64,000 nt of DNA from Chondrosia reniformis (GCA_947172415.1 OX359199.1:646001-710000); one strand, 5' to 3'. Shown: positions 11,051 through 30,300, counted from the first letter of the stretch. The notes: a model not told the origin generated them from the sequence alone. Translations and numbers: made by a program.

Positions 11051-11870
11051 AATAAACAAACACAACGAAGCTCATATCGAGTACATGGCAATCGGTCCAG
11101 TTATTTAGTCTTCCGTTTATTATTGGTGATCCGAACTGTACGCTACCGCTTAATTGGAATTGTATATATTCATGCGATTTTCAAATTTAATAACCTAGCA
11201 ACAGTTGTTTACTCACGTGTGTCCCAACCTTTGGAACACTAAAGCTGTATGCGCAGATATGCTATGCTGGTGAGAGTGTGTGACGCTAAAGAAGAATGAT
11301 TTCTTTCCCGTCTTCTTTGTTTACCGTTTCCTCCTCTTGGGAAATACGTACAGCTAATGAATTTATTTACAACTCGAGACGCATGGTGAGTTTATGATAA
11401 ATATTGAACACCAGTGACTATATAGTATATCTGCAAAACGTAACTAAACAAGACATTGGTTATGTGATAAGGCTACAAGTTGCATTCTCAAATTCGGTAG
11501 CGGTAGCGTACATTTCTTATAGATCAGTGGATTACAACTGGTCTGGTATCAAGACGCTTTTTTGCGACCTAAGTATTTTGGCGCGAGTATCCTGGTATCC
11601 ATGCAGACTGTGCGACCTCCTAAAATGCTTACCTAATTACAGTAATTTGATTAATAACCTACCAGAGCTATATCTTTCCTCTCATGACAATGTCAAATCA
11701 TCCATTCATGCAATCGACCGAATTAGCCCGCGCGCGCTTTTTCGGTCACGAGTCGTCATTACTTGTCACATGCATATGCTTGCAACTGGCCGTACCACTG
11801 TTCGCAACCTCTCCATTCACAAGGACTACACTTGCAGTGGGGCATGCATGTAGGACATTCAAAGATGATT
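11051..11870. other. Residual intron sequence of TRAF-like copy 3
   Basis: This stretch matches the intron between exons 3 and 4 of copies 1 and 2 (about 785-1330 and 6105-6650), with several indels. Plus-strand frames within it are chance openings not conserved in the other copies. No gene is seen. Confidence 0.7.
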
Positions 11871-11914
11871 CAAAAATCTTGATAAGATGCTGTATATACA
11901 AAATGGATCAGACA

Positions 11915-16339
<4,425 letters not shown>

Positions 16340-16929
16340 ATAGGCCGGACCAACTACCGATAAGTTAACCACAAGTTTTGTAAAATAGGCGGCAAAGCAC
16401 GTATACATAATTATGCATCTGATTATGATCAGATCAGCAGGGCAAATACATGTATGAACAAAAATTGAAACTTTTAAAACTCTTTGGAAATGTTTCATAC
16501 ATGTGAACCCTGACATCAAGTATTAGCTTCACATCTTACTGGTTGATGGAGTTACGACCCTTAATGTACATTAAAATGTACCATACAAAGTTATTGTATG
16601 GTGAGAGATAGGGCAAATATGAACAATAATTGAAACTTTTAAAACTCTTTGGAAATGTTTCATACATGTCTGTGAATGCTGACATAAAGTATTAGCTTCA
16701 CATCTTACTGGTTGATGGAGTTACGACCTTTAGTGTACATTAAAATCTACCATACAAAGATAATGTATTGTGAGAGATAGGGCAAATATGAACAAAAATT
16801 GAAACTTCTAAAACTCTTTGGAAATGTTTCATACATGTCTGTGAACCATGACATCAAGTATTAGCTTCATGTGTTGGTGTTTGAAAGAGGTACAGCAATA
16901 AATGTACAATAAAATTTATACAATAACTT

Positions 16930-17520
16930 TACACTTTAAATGGCCGACCGTGAGACGGTACCAAATGCGTTACTATAATGTATGTATATTCGGGAAACTA
17001 GAACGCTATCAATGATTTTTTATACACATGGATATGCACTGTGTAGTACTTGATTGTTGTTGAAGCAGTATTTATCCACATATATTATATGGATGTCGTT
17101 AAAGTGAAATTTTGCCCATCGACGGCCGACGAAACTCCAAAGAAAAAAAGTTGGACCATACCGAACGCTACCATCCACGACGCTCAGAGGCCGGGATCGG
17201 TGGTAACGCTCTGCCGAGTTGAGTTTTGGGTGTCACTTGCGTGAGAAGAACCAGTTCTTCTCGATATGGCCGACTCATATGAATCCTTAAAGATATCAGA
17301 TGCCAATCCCACATTACGTGGAACCCCCCCGAAATCCGGATTATTGGTGAGCACGTCTCTATGGCACCAACCGATTAGGAGACAGCTTCCGAGTCTAAGC
17401 GCTACCAACCTCTATGGGAACCGCTACCACCATAGAGATGTGTCCAGGTAGGCCTACTTTATAAGGTTTTGCGCTTCTATTTAAACAACAAAATTTCAAA
17501 AGGAAACGATTGTGGTTGGC
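16930..17520 (+). repeat. Satellite-embedded block, copy 1 (plus orientation)
   Basis: A non-satellite block, also present at 18790-19380 (plus) and inverted at 22735-23445 and 40110-40855. The middle ~310 bp (about 17148-17458) is nearly identical in all four copies while the edges have diverged. Two short frames are kept: a 49-codon frame starting MDVVKVKF at about 17089, and a frame covering KISDANPTLRGTPPKSGLL up to RYHHRDVSR, ending at a good splice donor (TCCAG/GTAGGCC). Only this copy opens the second frame with ATG at 17266 (MADSYESLK), because it has two extra bases there. I do not recognise the protein. Confidence 0.7.
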
Positions 17521-17574
17521 GCTATTCCATACTTAAGAATAGGGTATTTGCGAGAAAAATGTAGTCAAATTATA

Positions 17575-17740
17575 ATAAGTTAATTCGGGATCAGTGCATC
17601 GTTCCAAGCCATTTTAAAGGTATATCGAGTATTTGTGGTTCATCTAGAAACTGGGAAAAATGGATAGAATCCTGTAAGTGTCTTGATTGGCGGAGGAGAA
17701 CTACTTTTCTGGTCCCACGTAGAAACGATTTTAGCGAGAG
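17575..17740 (+). repeat. Short repeat beside satellite block
   Basis: This segment (ATCAGTGCATCGTTCCAAGC ... CTGTAAGTGTCTTGAT) recurs, diverged, at about 19413-19545 and 19590-19720. It flanks the plus-orientation blocks and is missing next to the inverted ones. Confidence 0.6.
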
Positions 17741-18789
17741 GTGTTCCGATATGAACGTAAACTAGTATAACCAGCCACACTCAATCTCAATTGCTGTAAT
17801 AGTATAATGGCTACCTGCCTCTATATAAAGACCTTCTGATAGCTGCGTTCTGGACTGTCCCTGCGTGTTTCTAGTTGCCCCATTCATGTCAAATCATTTA
17901 ACTTGGTATGCCGATAATTTCCATAATAATATCGCACGATATAAATGCTACACCATTAAAGGTCGTATAGTAAATTAAATGTACATTATAGTGTTGTAAC
18001 CCTTCCAAATGATAAGATATGAATCTGAAACTCTATCTCAGTATTCACAGAGATGTATGAAAGGTTTTCATTGAGTTTTGCAAATTTTGATATCTACTCA
18101 AATTTGCCCTATCTCTCACCATACATTAACTGTGTATGGAAGTACATTAAGTGCTGTAACTCTTCCAAATGAAGTGATATGAATCTGAAACTCTATCTCA
18201 ATATTCACAGAGATGTATGAAAGGTTTTCATTGAGTTTTGCAAATTTTGATATCTCCTCAAATTTGCCCTATCTCTCACCATACATTAACTGTGTATAGA
18301 AGTACATTAAGTGCTGTAACTCTTCCAAATGAAGTGATATGAATCTGAAACTCTATCTCAGTATTCACAGAGATGTATGAAAGGTTTTCATTGAGTTTTG
18401 CAAATTTTGATATCTCCTCAAATTTGCCCTATCTCTCACCCATACATTAACTGTGTATAGAAGTACATTAAGTGCTGTAACTCTTCCAAATGAAGTGATA
18501 TGAATCTGAAACTCTATCTCAGTATTCACAGAGATGTATGAAAGGTTTTCATTGAGTTTTTGCTAATTTTGATATCTACTGAAATTTGCCCTATTTCTCA
18601 CCATGCATTAACAGTAGCAGTAATTTAAAGTACATTAAGTGCTGTAACTCTGCCAAATGAAGAGATATGAATCTAACACTCTATCTCATTATTCACAGAG
18701 ATATATGAAATGTTTTCAATGAGTTTTGCAAATTTTAATACCTATATGCCCAAATTTACCCTATCTCTCACCATACATTAGCTACCCCT

Positions 18790-19380
18790 AATTGCGTAAT
18801 ACTATAAATGGCCGACCTTGAGTAGGTATAAGAGTGAAATACGGTACTTCATATATTTCTGAAAATTAGAACTCTTTGAAAGATTTCTTATACACATGGA
18901 TATGCACTGTGTAGTACTTGATTGTTGTTGAAGCAGTATTTATCCACATATATTATATGGATGTCGTTAAAGTGAAATTTTGCCCATCGACGGCCGACGA
19001 AACTCCAAAGAAAAAAAGTTGGACCATACCGAACGCTACCATCCACGACGCTCAGAGGCCGGGATCGGTGGTAACGCTCTGCCGAGTTGAGCTTTGGGTG
19101 TCACTTGCGTGAGAAGAACCAGTTCTTCTCGATATGGCCGACTCATATGAATCCTAAGATATCAGATGCCAATCCCACATTACGTGGAACCCCCCCGAAA
19201 TCCGGATTATTGGTGAGCACGTCTCTATGGCACCAACCGATTAGGAGACAGCTTCAGAGTCTAAGCGCTACCAACCTCTATGGGAACCGCTACCACCATA
19301 GAGATGTGTCCAGGTAGGCCTACTATATAAGGTTTTTCGCTTCTATTTATATGAAATTTTGTCCAAAGAAAACGGTTGTG
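18790..19380 (+). repeat. Satellite-embedded block, copy 2 (plus orientation)
   Basis: Aligned to copy 1, with the central ~310 bp almost unchanged. The 49-codon MDVVKVKF frame is intact. The second frame is two bases shorter than in copy 1 (TCCTAAG versus TCCTTAAAG), so it is open from FGCHLREKNQFF through KISDANPTLRG to DVSR instead of from the ATG. Confidence 0.7.
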
Positions 19381-22300
19381 GTTGGGACCTTTTTTAATAT
19401 ATTTCTCGTTATTTCCAGATCAGTGAATTGTTTCAAGCAAGTTTAAAGACATAGGCAGTATTAGTGGTTCACCTGAAAACTGGGAAAAGCGAAAAAAATC
19501 CTGTAAGTGTCTTGATGGGCCGAGGAGAACGACTTTTCTGATCCCAATTATTTTCGAGAAATCGTCAATTTATTCCACTTTAATTCCAGACCAGTGAATC
19601 GTTCCAAGCAATTTTACACACATACGCAGTATTTCCAATACATCTCAAAACTGTGGCAAATGGATAAAAGCCTGTATGTATCTTGGTGGAGGGAGGAGAG
19701 CGACTTTTCATGATACAGAAAACTAGAGATAGTGAGAGGTCCGATATTTATCGCCTGTATGATATTAATCGATATTTCAACTAGCCGGTTTTATTAGATG
19801 TCTGTGAATGCTGACACGAAGATTTAGCTTCATATCTCTCCATTTGATTGAGTGACAGCCCTCAATGTACATTAAATTCTGGTATACAAAGTTAATGTAT
19901 GGGTGAGAGATAGGGCAAATTTTAAGTTTCATTAAAATTTCAAAAACCCATTGGACATGCTCTATAGATGTCTGTGAATGCTGACAGAAAGATTTAGCTT
20001 CATATCTCTCCATTTGATTGAGTGACAGCCCTCAATGTACATTAAATTCTGGTATACAAAGTTAATGTACGTATGGTGAGAGATAGAGCAAATTTTAAGT
20101 TTCATCAAAATTTCAAAAACCCATTGGACATGCTCTATAGATGTCTGTGAATGCTGACAGAAAGATTTAGCTTCATATCTCTCCATTTGATTGAGTGACA
20201 GCCCTCAATGTACATTAAATTCTGGTATACAAAGTTAATGTATGGGTGAGAGATAGGGCAAATTTTAAGTTTCATCAAAATTTCAAAAACCCATTGGACA
20301 TGCTCTATAGATGTCTGTGAATGCTGACAGAAAGATTTAGCTTCATATCTCTCCATTTGATTGAGTGACAGCCCTCAATGTACATTAAATTCTGGTATAC
20401 AAAGTTAATGTATGGGTGAGAGATAGAGCAAATTTTAAGTTTCATCAAAATTTCAAAAACCCATTGGACATGCTCTATAGATGTCTGTGAATGCTGACAC
20501 AAAGGTTTAGCTTCATATCTCTCCATTTGATAGAGTGACAGCCCTCAATGTACATTAAATTCTGATATATAAAGTTAATGTATGGGTGAGAGATAGAGCA
20601 AATTTTAAGTTTCATCAAAATTTCAAAAACCCATTGGACATGCTCTATAGATGTCTGTGAATATTGACACAAAGGTTTAGCTTCATATCTCTCCTTTTGA
20701 TTGAGTGACAGCCCTCAATGTACATTAAATTCTGGTATACAAAGTTAATGTACGTAGGGCAAATTTGAGGAGATATCAAAATTTGCAAAACTCAATGAAA
20801 ACCTTTCATACATCTCTGTGAATACTGAGATAGACTTTCAGATTCATATCTCTTCATTTGGAAGAGTTACAGCACTTAATGTACTTCCATACACAGTTAA
20901 TGTATGGTGAGAGATAGGGCAAATTTGAGTAGATATCAAAATTTGCAAAACTCAATGAAAACCTTTCATACATCTCTGTGAATATTGAGATAGAGTTTCA
21001 GATTCATATCACTTCATTTGGAAGAGTTACAGCACTTAATGTACTTCTATACACAGTTAATGTACGTACGTATGGTGAGATAAAGGGCAAATTTGAGTAG
21101 ATATCAAAATTTTCAAAATTCAATGAAACCATTTCATACATCTCTGTGAATACTGAGATAGAGTTTCAGATTCATATCACTTCATTTGGAAGAGTTACAG
21201 CACTTAATGTACTTCCATACACAGTTAATGTATGGTGAGAGATAGGGCAAATTTGAGGAGATATCAAAATTTAAAAAACTCAATGAAAACCTTTCATACA
21301 TCTCTGTGAATACTGAGATAGAGTTTCAGATTCATATCTTATCATTTGGAAGGGTTACAGCACTTAATGTACATTAAATTTACTATACGACCTTTAATGG
21401 TGTAGCATACCCTAACCCTAATTCACTCATATTTGCCCTATCTCTCATCATACATTAAATTTGTATGCAAGAATCTATTGTACATTTAGTGCTGTAACTC
21501 TGTCAATTGGAAAGATGTGAAGCTGAAACTTGGTGTTAGCATTCACAGACATACATAAAGCATATCCAAAGAGTTTTACAAATTTTGATGTTCACTCATA
21601 TTTGTCCTATCTCTCACCATACATTAAATTTGTATAGCAGAATCTAATGTACATTTAGTGCTGTAACTCTGTCAATTGGAAAGATGTAAAGCTGAAACTT
21701 GTTGTCAGCATTCACAGACATCCATAAAACATATCCAAAGAGTTTTACAAATTTTGATGTTCACTCATATTTGCCCTATATCTCACCATACATTAAATTT
21801 GTATACAAGAATCTTATGTACATTTAGTGCTGTAATTCTGTCAATTGGAAAGATGTGAAGCTGAAACTTGCTGTCAGCATTCACAGACATCCATAAAACA
21901 TATTCAAAGAGTTTTACAAATTTTAATGTTCACTCATATTTGCCCTATATCTCACCATACTTTAAATTTGTATACAAGAATCTTATGTACATTTAGTGCT
22001 GTAATTCTGTCAATTGGAAAGACGTGAAGCTGAAACTTGCTGTCAGCATTCACAGACATCCATAAAACATATTCAAAGAGTTTTACAAATTTTGATGTTC
22101 ACTCATATTTGCCCTATATCTCACCATACTTTAAATTTGTATACAAGAATCTAATGTACATTTAGTGCTGTAACTCTGTCAATTGGAAAGATGTGGAGCT
22201 GAAACTTGTTGTCAGCATTCACAGACATCCTTAAAGCATATCCAAAGAGTTTTACAAATTTTGATATTCACTCATATTTGCCCTATCTCTCACCATACAT

Positions 22301-22734
22301 TAAATTTGTATGCAAGAATCTATTGTACATTTAGTGCTGTAACTCTGTCAATTGGAAAGATGTGAAGCTGAAACTGGCTGGCAGCATTCACAGACATACA
22401 TAAAGCATATCCAAAGAGTTTTGCAAATTTTGATGTTCACTCATATTTGTCCTATCTCTCACCATACATTAAATTTGCATGCAAGAATCTAATGTACATT
22501 TAGTGCAATAACTCTGTCAATTGGAAAGATGTGAAACTGAAACTTGGTGTTAGCATTCACAGACATACATAAAGAATATCCAAAGAGTTTTACAAATTTT
22601 GATGTTCACTCATATTTGCTCTATCTCTCACCATACATTAAATTTGTATACAAGAATCTAATCTACATTTAGTGCCGTAACTCTGTCAATTGGAAAGATA
22701 TGAAGCTGAAACCTCTTGGCTGTATGCACATATA

Positions 22735-23445
22735 GCTATACAGTATATCCTGCTAGTTTTGTAAAATTTCAAAAAAGGATACCCGAGTTACTGCAGATCG
22801 AAAAATACCGTATTCTAAAGTATTGAAGATTCGCCAACCACAAGCGTTTTCATAGGCAATTACTTTATTTAAATAGAAGATAAAACCTTATAATAGTAGG
22901 CCTACCTGGACACATCTCTATGGTGGTTGCGGTTCCCATAGAGGTTGGTAGCGCTTAGACTCTGAAGCTGTCTCCTAATCGGTTGGTGCCATAGAGACGT
23001 GCTCACCAATAATCCGGATTTCGGGGGGGTTCCACGTAATGTGGGATTGGCATCTGATATCTTAGGATTCATATGAGTCGGCCATATCGAGAAGAACTGG
23101 TTCTTCTCACGCAAGTGACACCCAAAGCTCAACTCGGCAGAGCGTTACCACCGATCCCGGCCTCTGAGCGTCGTGGATGGTAGCGTTCGGTATGGTCCAA
23201 TTTTTTTCCTTTGGAGTTTCTTTAGCAGTCGATTGACGATTTTTCACTTTAGCGACATCCATATATTATAATATGGACAGATACTACTTCAAAACAATCA
23301 AGTATTACAGAGTGAATATCCATGTGTATTAAAATCTTTAAAAGCGTTCTCGTCATTCAAAATATACATATAAAAGTACCGTATTTTCAATATTCCCTTC
23401 CTAGGTCGGCCATTTATATTATTACGAAACTCCCGTACATTAAAT
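22735..23445 (-). repeat. Satellite-embedded block, copy 3 (inverted)
   Basis: Inverse orientation of the same block. Nearly identical over its whole ~710 bp to copy 4, 17.4 kb away (for example GCGTTCTCG versus GCGTTCTCT), so these two share a recent duplication. Edges differ from copies 1 and 2, but the central ~310 bp is conserved. The N-terminal frame keeps its length with many substitutions (MDVAKVKNRQSTAKETPKEK). Confidence 0.7.
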
Positions 23446-24306
23446 TTGTATGCAAGAATCTAATGTACATTTAGTGCTGTAACTCTGTCAATTGGAAAGA
23501 TGTGAAGCTGAAACTTGCTGTCAGCATTTACAGACATCCATAAAACATATTCAAAGAGTTTTGCAAATTTTGATGTTCACTCATATTTGCCCTACGTATC
23601 TCTCACCATATATTAAATTTGTATGCAAGAATCTATTGTACATTTAGTGCTGTAACTCTGTCAATTGGAAAGATGTGAAGCTGAAACTTCCTGTCAGCAT
23701 TCACAGCTATCCTTAAAGCATATCCAAAGAGTTTTACAAATTTTGATGTTCACTCATATTTGTCCTATATCTCACCATACATTAAATTTGTATAGCAGAA
23801 TCTAATGTACATTTAGTGCTGTAACTCTGTCAATTGGAAAGATGTGAAGCTGAAACTTGCTGTCAGCATTTACAGACATCCATAAAACATATTCAAAGAG
23901 TTTTGCAAATTTTGATGTTCACTCATATTTGCCCTACGTATCTCTCACCATATATTAAATTTGTATGCAAGAATCTATTGTACATTTAGTGCTGTAACTC
24001 TGTCAATTGGAAAGATGTGAAGCTGAAACTTCCTGTCAGCATTCACAGCTATCCTTAAAGCATATCCAAAGAGTTTTACAAATTTTGATGTTCACTCATA
24101 TTTGTCCTATATCTCACCATACGTACATTAAATTTGTATAGCAGAATCTAATGTACATTTAGTGCTGTAACTCTGTCAATTGGAAAGATGTGAAGCTGAA
24201 ACTTGTTGTCAGCATTCACAGACATCCTTAAAGCATATCCAAAGAGTTTTACAAATTTTGATGTTCACTCATATTTGCCCTATCTCTCACCATACATTAA
24301 ATTTGT

Positions 24307-27300
24307 ATGCAAGAATCTAATGTACATTTAGTGGTGTACCTCTGTCAATTGGAAAGATGTGAAGCTGAAACTTGCTGTCAGCATTCACAGACATCCATAA
24401 AACATATCCAAAGAGTTTTTCAAATTTTGATGTTCACTCATATTTGCCCTACGTATCTCTCACCATATATTAAATTTGTATGCAAGAATCTAATGTACAT
24501 TTAGTGCTGTAACTCTGTCAATTGGAAAGATGTGAAGCTGAAACTTGCTGTCAGCATTCACAGACATCCATAAAACATATCCAAAGAGTTTTACAAATTT
24601 TGATGTTCACTCATATTTGCCCTATATCTCACCATACATTAAATTTGTATAGCAGAATCTAATGTACATTTAGTGCTGTAACTCTGTCAATTGGAAAGAT
24701 GTGAAGCTGAAACTTGCTGTCAGCATTCACAGACATCCATAAAACATATCCAAAGAGTTTTACAAATTTTGATGTTCACTCATATTTGCCCTATATCTCA
24801 CCATACATTAAATTTGTATACAAGAATCTTATGTACATTTAGTGCTGTAATTCTGTCAATTGGAAAGATGTGAAGCTGAAACTTGTTGTCAGCATTCACA
24901 GACATCCTTAAAGCATATCCAAAGAGTTTTACAAATTTTAATGTTCACTCATATTTACCCTATCTCTCACCATACATTAAATTTGTACGCAAGAATCTAA
25001 TGTACATTTAGTGGTGTACCTCTGTCAATTGGAAAGATGTGAAGCTGAAACTTCCTGTCAGCATTTACAGACATCCATAAAACATATCCAAAGAGTTTTA
25101 CAAATTTTGATGTTCACTCATATTTGCCCTACGTATCTCTCACCATATATTAAATTTGTATGCAAGAATCTAATGTACATTTAGTGCTGTAACTCTGTCA
25201 ATTGGAAAGATGTGAAGCTGAAACTTCCTGTCAGCATTCACAGCTATCCTTAAAGCATATCCAAAGAGTTTTACAAATTTTGATGTTCACTCATATTTGC
25301 CCTATCTCTCACCATACATTAAATTTGTATGCAAGAATCTAATGTACATTTAGTGGTGTACCTCTGTCAATTGGAAAGATGTGAAGCTGAAACTTGCTGT
25401 CAGCATTTACAGACATCCATAAAACATATCCAAAGAGTTTTGCAAATTTTGATGTTCACTCATATTTGTCCTATATCTCACCATACATTAAATTTGTATA
25501 GCAGAATCTAATGTACATTTAGTGCTGTAACTCTGTCAATTGGAAAGATGTGAAGCTGAAACTTGTTGTCAGCATTCACAGACATACATAGAGCATATCC
25601 AAAGAGTTTTACAAATTTTGATTTTCACTCATATTTGCCCTATCTCTCACCATACATTAAATTTGTACGCAAGAATCTAATGTACATTTAGTGCTGTAAC
25701 TCTGTCAATTGGAAAGATGTGAAGCTGAAACTTGTTGTCAACATTCACAGACATACATAGAGCATATCCAAAGAGTTTTACAAATTTTGATTTTCACTCA
25801 TATTTGTCCTATCTCTCACCATACATTAAATTTTTATAGCAGAATCTAATGTACATTTAGTGCTGTAACTCTGTCAATTGGAAAGATGTGAAGCTGAAAC
25901 TTGTTGTCAACATTCACAGACATACATAGAGCATATCCAAAGAGTTTTACAAATTTTGATTTTCACTCATATTTGTCCTATCTCTCACCATACATTAAAT
26001 TTGTATACAAGAATCTAATGTACATTTAGTGCTGTAACTCTGTCAATTGGAAAGATGTGAAGCTGAAACTTGTTGTCAACATTCACAGACATACATAGAG
26101 CATATCCAAAGAGTTTTACAAATTTTGATGTTCACTCATATTTGTCCTATCTCTCACCATACATTAAATTTGTATAGCAGAATCTAATGTACATTTAGTG
26201 CTGTAACTCTGTCAATTGGAAAGATGTGAAGCTGAAACTTGTTGTCAGCATTCACAGACATCCTTAAAGCATATCCAAAGAGTTTTACAAATTTTGATGT
26301 TCACTCATATTTGCCCTATCTCTCACCATACATTAAATTTGTATAGCAGAATCTAATGTACATTTAGTGCTGTAACTCTGTCAATTGGAAAGATGTAAAG
26401 CTGAAACTTGTTGTCAGCATTCACAGACATCCATAAAACATATCCAAAGAGTTTTACAAATTTTGATGTTCACTCATATTTGTCCTATCTCTCACCATAC
26501 ATTAAATTTGTATAGCAGAATCTAATGTACATTTAGTGCTGTAACTCTGTCAATTGGAAAGATGTGAAGCTGAAACTTGTTGTCAGCATTCACAGACATC
26601 CTTAAAGCATATCCAAAGAGTTTTACAAATTTTGATGTTCACTCATATTTGCCCTATCTCTCACCATACATTAAATTTGTATGCAAGAATCTAATGTACA
26701 TTTAGTGGTGTACCTCTGTCAATTGGAAAGATGTGAAGCTGAAACTTGCTGTCAGCATTCACAGACATCCATAAAACATATCCAAAGAGTTTTTCAAATT
26801 TTGATGTTCACTCATATTTGCCCTACGTATCTCTCACCATATATTAAATTTGTATGCAAGAATCTAATGTACATTTAGTGCTGTAACTCTGTCAATTGGA
26901 AAGATGTGAAGCTGAAACTTGCTGTCAGCATTCACAGACATCCATAAAACATATCCAAAGAGTTTTACAAATTTTGATGTTCACTCATATTTGCCCTATA
27001 TCTCACCATACATTAAATTTGTATAGCAGAATCTAATGTACATTTAGTGCTGTAACTCTGTCAATTGGAAAGATGTGAAGCTGAAACTTGCTGTCAGCAT
27101 TCACAGACATCCATAAAACATATCCAAAGAGTTTTACAAATTTTGATGTTCACTCATATTTGCCCTATATCTCACCATACATTAAATTTGTATACAAGAA
27201 TCTTATGTACATTTAGTGCTGTAATTCTGTCAATTGGAAAGATGTGAAGCTGAAACTTGTTGTCAGCATTCACAGACATCCTTAAAGCATATCCAAAGAG

Positions 27301-30300
27301 TTTTACAAATTTTGATGTTCACTCATATTTACCCTATCTCTCACCATACATTAAATTTGTACGCAAGAATCTAATGTACATTTAGTGGTGTACCTCTGTC
27401 AATTGGAAAGATGTGAAGCTGAAACTTCCTGTCAGCATTTACAGACATCCATAAAACATATCCAAAGAGTTTTACAAATTTTGATGTTCACTCATATTTG
27501 CCCTACGTATCTCTCACCATATATTAAATTTGTATGCAAGAATCTAATGTACATTTAGTGCTGTAACTCTGTCAATTGGAAAGATGTGAAGCTGAAACTT
27601 CCTGTCAGCATTCACAGCTATCCTTAAAGCATATCCAAAGAGTTTTACAAATTTTGATGTTCACTCATATTTGCCCTATCTCTCACCATACATTAAATTT
27701 GTATGCAAGAATCTAATGTACATTTAGTGGTGTACCTCTGTCAATTGGAAAGATGTGAAGCTGAAACTTGCTGTCAGCATTTACAGACATCCATAAAACA
27801 TATCCAAAGAGTTTTGCAAATTTTGATGTTCACTCATATTTGTCCTATCTCTCACCATACATTAAATTTGTATAGCAGAATCTAATGTACATTTAGTGCT
27901 GTAACTCTGTCAATTGGAAAGATGTGAAGCTGAAACTTGTTGTCAGCATTCACAGACATACATAGAGCATATCCAAAGAGTTTTACAAATTTTGATTTTC
28001 ACTCATATTTGCCCTATCTCTCACCATACATTAAATTTGTACGCAAGAATCTAATGTACATTTAGTGCTGTAACTCTGTCAATTGGAAAGATGTGAAGCT
28101 GAAACTTGTTGTCAACATTCACAGACATACATAGAGCATATCCAAAGAGTTTTACAAATTTTGATTTTCACTCATATTTGTCCTATCTCTCACCATACAT
28201 TAAATTTTTATAGCAGAATCTAATGTACATTTAGTGCTGTAACTCTGTCAATTGGAAAGATGTGAAGCTGAAACTTGTTGTCAACATTCACAGACATACA
28301 TAGAGCATATCCAAAGAGTTTTACAAATTTTGATTTTCACTCATATTTGTCCTATCTCTCACCATACATTAAATTTGTATACAAGAATCTAATGTACATT
28401 TAGTGCTGTAACTCTGTCAATTGGAAAGATGTGAAGCTGAAACTTGTTGTCAACATTCACAGACATACATAGAGCATATCCAAAGAGTTTTACAAATTTT
28501 GATGTTCACTCATATTTGCCCTATCTCTCACCATACATTAAATTTGTATAGCAGAATCTAATGTACATTTAGTGCTGTAACTCTGTCAATTGGAAAGATG
28601 TGAAGCTGAAACTTGTTGTCAGCATTCACAGACATCCTTAAAGCATATCCAAAGAGTTTTACAAATTTTGATGTTCACTCATATTTGCCCTATCTCTCAC
28701 CATACATTAAATTTGTATAGCAGAATCTAATGTACATTTAGTGCTGTAACTCTGTCAATTGGAAAGATGTAAAGCTGAAACTTGTTGTCAGCATTCACAG
28801 ACATCCATAAAACATATCCAAAGAGTTTTACAAATTTTGATGTTCACTCATATTTGCCCTATCTCTCACCATACATTAAATTTGTATAGCAGAATCTAAT
28901 GTACATTTAGTGCTGTAACTCTGTCAATTGGAAAGATGTGAAGCTGAAACTTGTTGTCAGCATTCACAGACATCCTTAAAGCATATCCAAAGAGTTTTAC
29001 AAATTTTGATGTTCACTCATATTTGCCCTATCTCTCACCATACATTAAATTTGTATAGCAGAATCTAATGTACATTTAGTGCTGTAACTCTGTCAATTGG
29101 AAAGATGTAAAGCTGAAACTTGTTGTCAGCATTCACAGACATCCATAAAACATATCCAAAGAGTTTTACAAATTTTGATGTTCACTCATATTTGTCCTAT
29201 CTCTCACCATACATTAAATTTGTATAGCAGAATCTAATGTACATTTAGTGCTGTAACTCTGTCAATTGGAAAGATGTGAAGCTGAAACTTGTTGTCAGCA
29301 TTCACAGACATACATAGAGCATATCCAAAGAGTTTTACAAATTTTGATTTTCACTCATATTTGCCCTATCTCTCACCATACATTAAATTTGTACGCAAGA
29401 ATCTAATGTACATTTAGTGCTGTAACTCTGTCAATTGGAAAGATGTGAAGCTGAAACTTGTTGTCAACATTCACAGACATACATAGAGCATATCCAAAGA
29501 GTTTTACAAATTTTGATTTTCACTCATATTTGTCCTATCTCTCACCATACATTAAATTTTTATAGCAGAATCTAATGTACATTTAGTGCTGTAACTCTGT
29601 CAATTGGAAAGATGTGAAGCTGAAACTTGTTGTCAACATTCACAGACATACATAGAGCATATCCAAAGAGTTTTACAAATTTTGATTTTCACTCATATTT
29701 GTCCTATCTCTCACCATACATTAAATTTGTATACAAGAATCTAATGTACATTTAGTGCTGTAACTCTGTCAATTGGAAAGATGTGAAGCTGAAACTTGTT
29801 GTCAACATTCACAGACATACATAGAGCATATCCAAAGAGTTTTACAAATTTTGATGTTCACTCATATTTGCCCTATCTCTCACCATACATTAAATTTGTA
29901 TAGCAGAATCTAATGTACATTTAGTGCTGTAACTCTGTCAATTGGAAAGATGTGAAGCTGAAACTTGTTGTCAGCATTCACAGACATCCTTAAAGCATAT
30001 CCAAAGAGTTTTACAAATTTTGATGTTCACTCATATTTGCCCTATCTCTCACCATACATTAAATTTGTATAGCAGAATCTAATGTACATTTAGTGCTGTA
30101 ACTCTGTCAATTGGAAAGATGTAAAGCTGAAACTTGTTGTCAGCATTCACAGACATCCATAAAACATATCCAAAGAGTTTTACAAATTTTGATGTTCACT
30201 CATATTTGCCCTATCTCTCACCATACATTAAATTTGTATAGCAGAATCTAATGTACATTTAGTGCTGTAACTCTGTCAATTGGAAAGATGTGAAGCTGAA

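Larger units (their letters stand above)
1..11870. repeat. Tandem duplication of a TRAF-like/CNBD gene pair (2 units plus partial)
   Basis: Position 1 realigns at about 5312 and again at about 9972, giving unit lengths of about 5.31 kb and 4.66 kb. Each full unit holds a minus-strand TRAF-like gene and a plus-strand CNBD gene transcribed away from each other. The extra ~0.65 kb of unit 1 is mostly the inserted helicase element at 2669-3392 and the element end at 1915-2070. The third unit runs only to about 11870, where homology to 6650 of unit 2 stops, 45 bp short of the NSUN6 stop codon. Introns align as well as exons, so the duplication is genomic and fairly recent rather than retroposed. 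Confidence 0.9.

Noticed and set aside
22900..23010. tRNA-like gene in the inverted block (GGTTGGTAGCGCTTAGACTC)
   Set aside because: There is an A-box-like start, but no matching anticodon stem and no T-loop GGTTCGA box.
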